A stretch of 64,000 bases of DNA from Clostridia bacterium (GTDB lineage Bacteria; Bacillota; Clostridia; Oscillospirales; Acutalibacteraceae), in assembly GCA_017452785.1 (NCBI GenBank), contig JAFTLT010000021.1:42125-106124 (forward strand). The letters run 5' to 3'. The notes beneath the pieces are model-generated. The model searched no databases. It saw nothing but the letters and a program-made list of their open reading frames with translations, and was not told the origin of the DNA. Both the position numbers and the translations under genes were made by a program. Each line of letters begins with the position of its first letter. Position 1 is the first letter of the stretch. Below are positions 25,110 through 32,675 of the stretch, piece by piece.

Positions 25110-25488
25110 ATTAGCAATTAGTAATTAGTAATTAGCAATTGTGGTCGCAGGTGGACCGATAACTGATAAGCAAGTTTATGTCTGCAGAGAGAGTTGGTAT
25201 TTATTACCGACTCTCTTGATTTTTAACCTCTCCGTCGAGGCTGCAATATACCTCATCCGTCACTGCGTGATACCTTCCCCTTAAAGCAAGGGGAAGGCAA
25301 AGTATAAGGCAGGTCACTACCGAAAAAGTAGTGACCTGCCGTCTGTTTAAGATTGTTAAAACTTTAAGTTTCTGAGCTTTGGTTCTGCGGGAATAACTTA
25401 CTCGTGGCAGCAAGTAAACTCGCGACCACAATTGCTAATTACTAATTGCTAATTGCTAATTGTAAAAATGCAATTTTCAATTGCATTT
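25110..25488. other. Repeat island between M23 peptidase and ABC exporter genes
   Basis: A 350-bp stretch enclosed by 38-bp inverted repeats (listed separately). Inside are hairpins at about 25187-25216 (AGAGAGTTGGTA / TACCGACTCTCT), 25287-25304 (CCTTCCCCTT/AAGGGGAAGG type) and 25319-25350 (GGCAGGTCACTAC / complement). No ORF. Confidence 0.75.
25111..25459. repeat. MITE-like non-coding element bounded by heptamer-built inverted repeats
   Basis: The left arm 25111-25148 consists of four TTAGYAA heptamers plus TTGTGGTCGC. The right arm 25422-25459 is its inverse complement with one or two changes. The interior is non-coding and hairpin-rich. A 44-bp interior segment (25188-25236) recurs inverted at 63729-63772. 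No transposase is present. Confidence 0.6.
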
Positions 25489-25490
25489 TT
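25464..25490 (-). terminator. Terminator of the first ABC exporter pair
   Basis: AAAAATGCAATT / AATTGCATTTTT with a 3-nt loop, overlapping the last codon of the exporter gene. Confidence 0.7.
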
Positions 25491-27555
25491 ACTCCATCTC
25501 CGCCTTGCCGGTGTAAAGCTGATAGTATTTTCCGCCTTGGTCGATAAGTGTCTGATGGTTGCCCTCTTCTATGATTTCACCGTGCTCAAGCACCACAATG
25601 TCATCTGAGTTGCGCACTGTTGAGAGCCTGTGGGCAATAACGAAAACAGTTCTGTCTTCCATAATCTTGTCCATACCCACCTCAATGAGTCGCTCAGTTC
25701 TGGTGTCAACACTTGAGGTTGCTTCGTCAAGAATAAGAAGGGGAGCACCTGCTATAGCAGCTCTTGCTATGTTGATAAGCTGAGCCTGTCCCGTGCTGAT
25801 ATTGACAGCGTCAGCCTTGATTTTTGTTTCATAGCCGTCAGGGAGCTTTTCGATAAATGAGTGTGCGTTAGCAAGCTTTGCCGCTGCTTCAATTTCTTCC
25901 TGAGTGGCATCCAACTTGCCGTAACGGATGTTATCTGCAATAGTGCCTGAGAAAAGCTTTGTGTCCTGCAGAACCATTGCCATTGAATGACGAAGGTCGT
26001 CTTTCTTTATATCCTTGATGTCGATGCCGTCATAGGTGATAAGACCCTTATCAATTTCATAGAAACGGTTAATAAGGTTAGTGATAGTTGTTTTGCCTGC
26101 TCCCGTTGAGCCCACAAAAGCAACCTTATTGCCGCTTTTTGCGCTGACATTTATGTTTTTTAGCACATCTGTGCCCTCAACATAGGCGAAGGTGACATCC
26201 TTAACTTCAATGTTACCCTTAAGAGGCACATAGTCAAAGCCGCCCTCTGTGGGTACCTTCCAACTGAAAGTGCCATCTTTTGAGGATGTTTCTTCCTCTT
26301 CACCAAGTGCATTTTTTATAAGGCGGACAAGAGTAACTCTGCCCTCGTCTGTTTCGTTAGGTGTATCGAGCACCTCAAAGACACGCTCTGCACCTGCAAG
26401 AGCTGAAACAAGGGAGCTGTAGGTGCTTGCAATTGAAACGATAGGTGAAGCATAGCTTTTGGAGTAGTTCAGATAGTTAATGAGCTTTGCAACATCCATT
26501 TCGCCTGCCATAACAAGCTTTGCACCGTAGAAAACGCAGATAGCATAGTTGATTCGTGTAATCATTGACATAAGCGGTGACATAAAGCCGCCGATAATAT
26601 TTGCTTTAACGCCTATTTTACGATAGTTTTCGTTAAGGGTGTTGAAGGAGTCTTTGGTTTTCTTTTCCTGACAGAAAAGCTGAACAACCTTGATGCCCTT
26701 GATATATTCTTCAGTGAAGCCGTTAACCTCTGCAATTGCTTTTTGCTGAGCCTTAAAAAGAGGTGAACATTTGCTTGTGATAATGGCAACAACCATAAAC
26801 ATAAGCACAATTGCCACTGTTATTGTCAGTGTCAGCTTCCATGAGAAAACTATCATAATGGTGATAGTCATAACTGCCTGAATGGTTGAAGAAATCAGTG
26901 AAGGAAAGCTGCTGCTGATAAGGTCACTGACACGGTTGACATCATTGGTGAAATGGCTCATAATCTGACCTGTTTTTCTCTTGTCAAAATATTCAAGAGG
27001 CAGACCCTGAATGTGATTGAATAAATCACGGCGCATATTCTTGAGGGTTCTCGAGGAAATATGAAGCATAATTCTCGAGTAAAGAAGATTGCAAAGAGCT
27101 GACAGGGCATAGCCTATTGCCATGATAACAAGCCACTTTATGATGTTTGCCATTGCCTCATCGCCTGAAACTATGTTGCCGGCAATAAGCTCTTCAAGGG
27201 TTTTGTTAACGGGCAACATAGCAAGAGAAGACAGCACGCTTATAACTGTGGTTGCAATAACAAGTATTGCAACAAGGAAAAGAAGTCCCTTATACTGTGT
27301 GATATAGCTGAGCAGTCGTTTAGTGGCTGTTTTTATATCCTTAGGTTTTTTCTTTTTCGTTTCTTCTTCCTTTTTCTCTCGTTCTTTTCTTTCTTCCTCA
27401 GTTTCGTTTTCGGGAATTTTCTTGGCTCTTGAGGGTCGGGTTCTTTTAGGCTTTTTCTTTTTGTCTGTCTTTTCTTCGGCAGAAGTCTTTGTGCTTTCTG
27501 CAGCTTCTTCGCCGAGAATTTCTTTGTTTTCTTCGTTTAAAGGAGCCTTGCTCAT
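25489..27555 (-). CDS. ABC exporter subunit B (heterodimeric multidrug/lipid type)
   Basis: Half-transporter with six membrane segments (about residues 90-390) and a C-terminal ATPase of the ABCB/MDR type. 688 residues, unusually long because of a 75-residue Lys/Glu-rich cytoplasmic N-terminal extension (KKKKPKRTRPSRAKK, EEERKEREKKEEETKKKKPK). Walker A is GSTGAGKTT and Walker B LLILDEATSSVDT with a normal catalytic Glu, but the signature loop is degenerate (ISTGQAQ instead of LSGGQ). This is the expected pattern of the subunit that provides the active Walker B in a BmrCD/TM287-288-like pair. It overlaps the partner gene by 4 bp. Confidence 0.9.
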   Translation of the reverse strand: MSKAPLNEENKEILGEEAAESTKTSAEEKTDKKKKPKRTRPSRAKKIPENETEEERKEREKKEEETKKKKPKDIKTATKRLLSYITQYKGLLFLVAILVIATTVISVLSSLAMLPVNKTLEELIAGNIVSGDEAMANIIKWLVIMAIGYALSALCNLLYSRIMLHISSRTLKNMRRDLFNHIQGLPLEYFDKRKTGQIMSHFTNDVNRVSDLISSSFPSLISSTIQAVMTITIMIVFSWKLTLTITVAIVLMFMVVAIITSKCSPLFKAQQKAIAEVNGFTEEYIKGIKVVQLFCQEKKTKDSFNTLNENYRKIGVKANIIGGFMSPLMSMITRINYAICVFYGAKLVMAGEMDVAKLINYLNYSKSYASPIVSIASTYSSLVSALAGAERVFEVLDTPNETDEGRVTLVRLIKNALGEEEETSSKDGTFSWKVPTEGGFDYVPLKGNIEVKDVTFAYVEGTDVLKNINVSAKSGNKVAFVGSTGAGKTTITNLINRFYEIDKGLITYDGIDIKDIKKDDLRHSMAMVLQDTKLFSGTIADNIRYGKLDATQEEIEAAAKLANAHSFIEKLPDGYETKIKADAVNISTGQAQLINIARAAIAGAPLLILDEATSSVDTRTERLIEVGMDKIMEDRTVFVIAHRLSTVRNSDDIVVLEHGEIIEEGNHQTLIDQGGKYYQLYTGKAEME

Positions 27556-29318
27556 TGTGCCAACACTCCTTCCTGCTGAGAAACAAATATCTCGTGATAG
27601 ATTGCATTATTTTTTGTCAGCTCTTCATGTGTACCCATGCCGACGATTTTACCGTCTTCCATAACGATAATTCTGTCTGCATCCATAATTGAGGTTATAC
27701 GCTGAGCGATGATTATTTTAGTCATATCCTTATATTTTTCAGAGCGAAGAGATGCTCTTATCTTGGCATCTGTTGCAGTGTCAACGGCACTTGTTGAGTC
27801 GTCAAGAATAAGTATCTTGGACTTTTTAAGCAGAGCTCTTGCAATGCAAAGACGCTGTCTCTGTCCGCCTGACACTGTGTTGCCGCCCTGGCCGAGCTCA
27901 GTATCATAGCCTTTTTCAAACTCAGTGATAAAGCCATGAGCTTCAGCTGCCTTGGCAGCCTCAATTACATCCTCGTCACTTGCGGAAAAATCACCCCAAC
28001 GGATATTATCTGCAATAGTGCCTGAGAAAAGCACATTCTGCTGCAGAACAACTGAAACTTCGCTTCTGAGGTTTTCAAAGGTGTAGTCCCTGACATTTCT
28101 GCCGCCGACGATAACCTCACCCTCACTTGCCTCATAAAGACGGGGGATAAGCTGAATGAGTGTTGATTTTGATGAGCCGGTGCCGCCGATTATGCCCACG
28201 GTTTCACCGGATTCTATTTTAAGGTTAATATCTTCGAGGATATTTTTAACTGCAGCACTGTCATATTTGAATGAAACATTTTTAAATTCAATGCTGCCAT
28301 CAGAGAGAGTAGCATCTTTATCTGCAGCCTTATCGCTGATTGAGGGTTCCTGCTTGAAGATCTCACCGATTCTGCCTATGGATGCCTTTGCCATAATCAT
28401 GCTGACAAAAACAAGCATAACTGTCATAACTGATGAAAGCACCTGAGTGATATATGAAACGAAGGTTGTCATATTACCGACGGTCAGGTTGCCTGTGCCG
28501 CTGATGATAATGCCGCTGCCTCGCCACATGGCAAAAATCATGCAACCGTATATAACAAACATAATTGCAGGGCTGATATAGAGAATGAGCTTCTGCGCTC
28601 TTACATTCATTTCCATAACGGCAATGTTTGCTTCGTTGAACTTCTCTTTTTCATGGTCTTCTCTGACAAAAGATTTGACAACTCTTATGCCGCCGATATT
28701 GCCTCTGAGTACTCCGTTGAATTTGTCGGTTTTTTCAAGCATCTTTTTGAAAAGAGGCACTGCAAGATAGCCCATGATTGCAACAATGATAACAATCGCA
28801 GGCAATGCGAAAGCAAAAACAACAGACAGGTCACGGCTTATATTGAGGGCATAAACCAAAGCTGTTATAAGCATAAAAGGACCCTTTATGAAGGTGACGA
28901 TAGTGTTTTTATAAACATTCTGCACCATAGAAACATCATTTGTCATTCTTGTGATAAGAGAGGAAATCTTGATCTTATCAATGTTATCAAAGGATAAATC
29001 CTGAATTTTATTGAAAAGCTCTCTTCTCAGGTTTGCACCGAAGCCCATGCTTGCAATTGATGAGCAGCGTGCGGCTATGTAACCGATAATAAGTGTGAAT
29101 GCGCAAAGCAGCAGCATTTTCAGCACATTTGCAATAAGCTCTGACTGAATGGTTGCATAGTCTGCACCCTCAGCACTGAGCATAAGAAGAATATCAACAA
29201 CCTTGCCCATTGCTTTTGGAATTTCAATCTCGATAACAACATCGAGGAAAATCATAAAGGGACAGATGATTGTCAGAAAACGGTATCCTTTTGTAAAGGA
29301 TAAGAATCTTTTAGCCAA
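27552..29318 (-). CDS. ABC exporter subunit A with degenerate ATPase site
   Basis: Partner half-transporter of 588 residues. Walker A is GGTGSSKST, the signature a canonical VSGGQRQRL, and Walker B ILILDDSTSAVDT with Asp in place of the catalytic Glu. Together with the preceding entry this forms one consensus and one degenerate ATP site. The start is TTG with GGAGG 9 nt upstream. The substrate cannot be told; drug, peptide or lipid export are all possible for this family. Confidence 0.9.
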   Translation of the reverse strand: MAKRFLSFTKGYRFLTIICPFMIFLDVVIEIEIPKAMGKVVDILLMLSAEGADYATIQSELIANVLKMLLLCAFTLIIGYIAARCSSIASMGFGANLRRELFNKIQDLSFDNIDKIKISSLITRMTNDVSMVQNVYKNTIVTFIKGPFMLITALVYALNISRDLSVVFAFALPAIVIIVAIMGYLAVPLFKKMLEKTDKFNGVLRGNIGGIRVVKSFVREDHEKEKFNEANIAVMEMNVRAQKLILYISPAIMFVIYGCMIFAMWRGSGIIISGTGNLTVGNMTTFVSYITQVLSSVMTVMLVFVSMIMAKASIGRIGEIFKQEPSISDKAADKDATLSDGSIEFKNVSFKYDSAAVKNILEDINLKIESGETVGIIGGTGSSKSTLIQLIPRLYEASEGEVIVGGRNVRDYTFENLRSEVSVVLQQNVLFSGTIADNIRWGDFSASDEDVIEAAKAAEAHGFITEFEKGYDTELGQGGNTVSGGQRQRLCIARALLKKSKILILDDSTSAVDTATDAKIRASLRSEKYKDMTKIIIAQRITSIMDADRIIVMEDGKIVGMGTHEELTKNNAIYHEIFVSQQEGVLAQ

Positions 29319-29351
29319 GCAGGCATACCTCCAATCGTAAACAGATAATAA

Positions 29352-29393
29352 TGGCGGGGAATCATCCTCAGGGAAAAGGCTTTACCCCCGCCA
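29352..29393 (-). terminator. Hairpin between mgtE and the ABC genes
   Basis: TGGCGGGG / CCCCGCCA with a 26-nt partly paired loop. The T run on the minus strand is weak (ATTATTAT). Confidence 0.55.
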
Positions 29394-29468
29394 ATTAAAT
29401 TTTGCTGTAATCTTAATCATATAACTATAAGTTTAAACTTACTTTAACACTTTGCATTTAATAAGCAT

Positions 29469-30839
29469 TTACATGCTTATCAGCAGGTTTGCAAAGCCGA
29501 AGTAGACAAGCAGTGAAATAGCGTCAACCAATGTTGTGATAACAGGACCCGCCATAAGTGCAGGGTCAAGCTTAAGAGCTTTTGCAAGTATCGGCAGAGT
29601 GCAGCCGATGGTCTTGGAAACTATAACAACTGCCACAACGCTAAGGGAAACAACCAGAATTACGCTGTCTGTCACATTGTCTCCTGTGAGCAGGCGCACA
29701 CCTAACATTCTGAGATAGTTTGCAATGCCGAGAATAACGCCGACAATGAGAGAAACACGAAGCTCTTTCCAGAGCACTTTGAAGAAATCCTTCATTTTGA
29801 TTTCGCCCAGGGCAAGACCACGGATAATAAGAGTTGATGCCTGATTGCCTGAGTTACCGCCCGTTCCCATAAGCATGGGGATGCAGGCTGTAAGACCGGC
29901 GATGGTTGCAAGCTGCATTTCAAAGCCTTCAATTATCTGACCTGTAAAGGTGGATGTGATAAGAAGTATGAGCAGCCAGCCAATTCTGTTTTTAGCATGT
30001 GAAAAAACGCTTGTTTTAAGATAGCCGTCTTCTGAGGGGAGAAGTGAAGCCATCTTTTCAAAGTCTTCCGTAGCCTCTTCTTCGATAATGTCAACGATAT
30101 CGTCAATGGTGATAATGCCTACAAGTCTGTCTTCTGTGTCAACAACGGGAACTGAGAGAAGGTCATATTTCTTTGCAAGCGCAGCAACCTCTTCCTGGTC
30201 GTCCATTGTTTTAACAAAAACAAGCTGCTCATCATCGGTCATAATGTCTGTTATGCGGGTGTCTTCCTCATTGAGAAGAAGTCGCCTGAGCGGCAGGGTA
30301 CCCACAAGGTGGCGCTTGTCGTCAATAACATAGCAGGTATAAATTGTTTCTTTGTCAACACCCGTGCGGCGTATGCTTTTTATAGCCTCAGCAACAGTGA
30401 GTCTGTCGTGAAGCTCAACCATTTCAATGGTCATTACGCTTCCGGCTGAGTTTTCGGGGTACTTGAGGAAGCGATTGATAAGGTCTCTTGTTTCCTTATC
30501 AGTGTTTGCAAGAACTCGTCTTACGATGTTTGCCGGCACCTCTTCGAGAAAGTCAACAGCGTCATCAAGGAAAAGGTCGTCCATAAGTCTGCCGATTTCA
30601 CTGTCGGTTATGGACTGGACAATAACGCTCTGTCTGTCAGGTTCAAGATAGGCAAAAACATCAGCAGATATATCCTTTGAAAGTATGCGGAAAATCTTGA
30701 CAGCAAGCTTATCGTCATCAAGGTCCATAATAAAATCCGCAATATCGGGATATGCCATGTCCGAGAGCTCATCTTTCAGCTCTTTAAGCTGATTTTTAGC
30801 CAGCAGCTTATAAAGGCCGCCGAATAAATTTTCATTCAT
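29469..30839 (-). CDS. mgtE: Magnesium transporter MgtE
   Basis: Mg2+-gated channel of the inner membrane. Residues about 1-130 form the superhelical N domain, 130-255 two CBS domains (SAGSVMTIEMVEL, RITDIMTDDEQLVFV, LVGIITIDDIVDII). After the plug helix come five membrane segments, with the selectivity signature MGTGGNSGNQASTLIIRGLALGEI. About 456 residues, standard length. A GTG nine bases upstream is an alternative start; neither start has a strong SD. The leader is long and highly structured (see leader entries), which suggests regulation by RNA structure. Confidence 0.95.
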   Translation of the reverse strand: MNENLFGGLYKLLAKNQLKELKDELSDMAYPDIADFIMDLDDDKLAVKIFRILSKDISADVFAYLEPDRQSVIVQSITDSEIGRLMDDLFLDDAVDFLEEVPANIVRRVLANTDKETRDLINRFLKYPENSAGSVMTIEMVELHDRLTVAEAIKSIRRTGVDKETIYTCYVIDDKRHLVGTLPLRRLLLNEEDTRITDIMTDDEQLVFVKTMDDQEEVAALAKKYDLLSVPVVDTEDRLVGIITIDDIVDIIEEEATEDFEKMASLLPSEDGYLKTSVFSHAKNRIGWLLILLITSTFTGQIIEGFEMQLATIAGLTACIPMLMGTGGNSGNQASTLIIRGLALGEIKMKDFFKVLWKELRVSLIVGVILGIANYLRMLGVRLLTGDNVTDSVILVVSLSVVAVVIVSKTIGCTLPILAKALKLDPALMAGPVITTLVDAISLLVYFGFANLLISM

Positions 30840-30876
30840 GTTTTTCACCGACTTTCTTATGCAGAAAGTGCCGAAA

Positions 30877-30937
30877 AAACCTATCAGGCTGTAATGCGGC
30901 AGGTCTGCACTAAAATTAAATTACGCCCGTTAGGTTT
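30877..30937 (-). terminator. Attenuator-like hairpin just upstream of mgtE
   Basis: On the minus strand AAACCTA-aCGGGC-GTAAT pairs with ATTAC-aGCCTGa-TAGGTTT (about 17 pairs, two small internal mismatches). It is followed by TTTTTT, ending about 35 nt before the start codon. Its place between promoter and gene suggests attenuation. Confidence 0.7.
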
Positions 30938-30977
30938 ACTATCGCCGTCTGTCATTGTGTGACCCACCCCCTGATTG

Positions 30978-31089
30978 TGCAACGCAGTGCGTTGCAGTGA
31001 TGTTCGTGCTTCGCACGAGTGATGTTTCGGCAAAAGCCGAAGTGAAGCTTTGCCTTGCGGCAAAGTGAAGTATTTGCCCTTTGGACAAA
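30978..31089 (-). repeat. Second tandem hairpin array, in the mgtE leader
   Basis: Plus-strand coordinates: 30978-30996 (TGCAACGC), 31004-31018 (TCGTGC), 31026-31041 (TTCGGC), 31048-31065 (CTTTGCC) and 31071-31089 (ATTTG-CC), joined by GTGATGTT or GTGAAG-type linkers. The last two hairpins match the last two of the array at 9158-9277. Confidence 0.8.
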
Positions 31090-31129
31090 TGAGTTTATGA
31101 GAAATTAAAGCATAATTTCCATAATAGTC

Positions 31130-31159
31130 ATTATACTATATTTTAGTCGGCAAAGTCAA
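31130..31159 (-). promoter_or_regulatory. Promoter of the mgtE leader
   Basis: TTGACT (31154-31159), 18-nt spacer, TATAAT (31130-31135). It lies about 290 bp before the mgtE start. Confidence 0.8.
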
Positions 31160-31209
31160 CTGAAAATCGGTGTTATAATGAAAAATAATTGTCATAAAAA
31201 TATAGCACT

Positions 31210-31240
31210 ACCCACCTGTTCCTTTGAGGTTCAGGTGGGT
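31210..31240 (-). terminator. Hairpin after the anti-sigma gene
   Basis: ACCCACCTG / CAGGTGGGT, 9-bp stem with a 13-nt loop. The following minus-strand sequence is only moderately T-rich. Confidence 0.6.
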
Positions 31241-31258
31241 GTAATCTTATATTGCAGA

Positions 31259-32029
31259 TTATCTGAGAGTTTCAAGTAATTTTTCAGCTGCTTCGCTGTC
31301 TGCCTTTGTTTTATCAAGATTTAAAGTGAAGCTGCCTTTTATGCCTTCATAGCCGCCGGCATAAACCACGTCACCGTTTTCGTTATTTGTAAGAATTTTA
31401 AGTGTGGGGAAGGTTCCTTCAAAGACGATGAGTGATACTTCATGATATGCAAACACTTCAAGGTCTGTGTAATCGCAAAGGAAGTAAAGCACGCCATCTT
31501 TTTCCGTGCCGAGTGCACTCATGCCAAAGCTGAAGAGAGTGTTGGGCTTATAGCCTTTCATTACGGGGATAACCTGAATGGGGCTGCCGTCAAGAATGCT
31601 CAGGGGTGTGCCGTCATTTCTGTAAAGCGCCCACACTGCATAGCTTCTGTTTTCGTTGATTTCCATCCCGTCAACTATACACATTTCTTTGCCGGGTGCC
31701 ATGCCGAGAAAAGAGACAGAGTAATAGCCGTCTGTTACGGTCTGCACTTCGCAGGTATTTTCTTCAAAGAATACAGCAAGCTCTTTTTCACCGAAGTGGT
31801 CTGCAACCTGAGAGGGTGACAGCAGAGAGATAATTGCTGATACACTGAAAGATAAAAGCATTATTACAGCGGCAACCATAACCGCAATTTTTAATGGTTT
31901 TCTGTTTGTTGACATAATATTTTCCTTTCTTGATGCCGACTCTTTTAACAGTGTAACCGTGTTTTCCTTAAAGTCACTTCTGAAAGAAATATTGCCCAGT
32001 TCTTCTTTATATTTATCTTTAAAAGTCAT
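31259..32029 (-). CDS. Probable membrane anti-sigma factor
   Basis: 256 residues with a cytoplasmic N-terminal part of about 45 residues, one membrane helix (IAVMVAAVIMLLSFSVSAII) and an extracytoplasmic C-terminal domain of about 185 residues. Its ATG overlaps the end of the ECF sigma gene by 4 bp, the usual arrangement for a sigma factor and its membrane-bound antagonist. It has no HxxxCxxC zinc anti-sigma motif, and the extracellular part shows no family I can name. Role inferred from topology and coupling. Confidence 0.7.
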   Translation of the reverse strand: MTFKDKYKEELGNISFRSDFKENTVTLLKESASRKENIMSTNRKPLKIAVMVAAVIMLLSFSVSAIISLLSPSQVADHFGEKELAVFFEENTCEVQTVTDGYYSVSFLGMAPGKEMCIVDGMEINENRSYAVWALYRNDGTPLSILDGSPIQVIPVMKGYKPNTLFSFGMSALGTEKDGVLYFLCDYTDLEVFAYHEVSLIVFEGTFPTLKILTNNENGDVVYAGGYEGIKGSFTLNLDKTKADSEAAEKLLETLR

Positions 32030-32502
32030 AGGTCAAAGTCTCCTTTTAACATTGTTTTTAAAAGCCTTCTTGCTCTGGAAAGCCGTGTTCCGACTGTTGC
32101 CTGCGGCAAATTTAAAATAGAAGAAATCTCTTTTATAGAGTAGTCTTCATAGTAATATAAGTGAATGATTGTGCGATATTTTTCTTCAAGAGCCATAACG
32201 CACAGCAAGACAGAGCTGTCTTTGTCTTCATAGGGGATATCCTCTTGCAGCGGCAGAGATTTTCTGCCACAAGCCTTAAGCATATTTTTTGATATGTTGA
32301 TTGTCACTCTCAGCAGCCATGCTTTTTCGTGAGAAGAGTCATTAAACTCAGGCTTTTTCTCAATCAGTCTGAGAAAAGCTTCCTGAACAGCATCTTCAGC
32401 ATCAGGCACACTCTTTAATAGTGAATAAGCCACATTCAGCATAGACCTGCTGTAAGCCGTAACTACATTTTCTATGTATTCATCACCGGTCAAAGAATAC
32501 AT
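32026..32502 (-). CDS. ECF-type RNA polymerase sigma factor
   Basis: 158 residues with only sigma regions 2 and 4. Region 2 contains DAEDAVQEAFLRLIEKKPEF; region 4 has YYYEDYSIKEISSILNLPQATVGTRLSRARRLL, the DNA-reading helix-turn-helix. This is the sigma-70 family, extracytoplasmic function group. The AAGGAGG SD is well placed. The regulon is unknown; the divergence from neighbouring genes suggests it may drive its own operon. Confidence 0.9.
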   Translation of the reverse strand: MYSLTGDEYIENVVTAYSRSMLNVAYSLLKSVPDAEDAVQEAFLRLIEKKPEFNDSSHEKAWLLRVTINISKNMLKACGRKSLPLQEDIPYEDKDSSVLLCVMALEEKYRTIIHLYYYEDYSIKEISSILNLPQATVGTRLSRARRLLKTMLKGDFDL

Positions 32503-32613
32503 CCTTAAAACCTCCTTTCACTTATAAAACAACTCAAAAGTGCAAAATTTTTCAATTTAAGTAAAAAATATAATAATAAATTGCCTGACGGCATGAATTG
32601 AAGCTGCACTTCA

Positions 32614-32659
32614 TGAAAAAAGGCGGGCAGGGAGCACCTTACAGTACAACCCTGTCCGC
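32614..32659 (-). terminator. Terminator of the second ABC exporter operon
   Basis: Minus strand: GCGGaCAGGG...CCCTGcCCGC followed by CTTTTTTCATG. A short heptamer tract (32661-32681, ATTCATA repeats) separates it from the stop codon. Confidence 0.75.
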
Positions 32660-32675
32660 AATTCATAATTCATAA

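Larger units (their letters stand above)
30840..31258 (-). other. mgtE leader and upstream intergenic region
   Basis: A promoter at 31130-31159 is followed by a five-hairpin array (30978-31089) and a terminator-like hairpin (30877-30937) close to the mgtE start. No M-box consensus was recognised. No ORF. Confidence 0.7.

Noticed and set aside
30840-31159. M-box riboswitch for mgtE
   Set aside because: No stretch matching the conserved M-box core could be found; only the terminator-like hairpin and the repeat array are visible.
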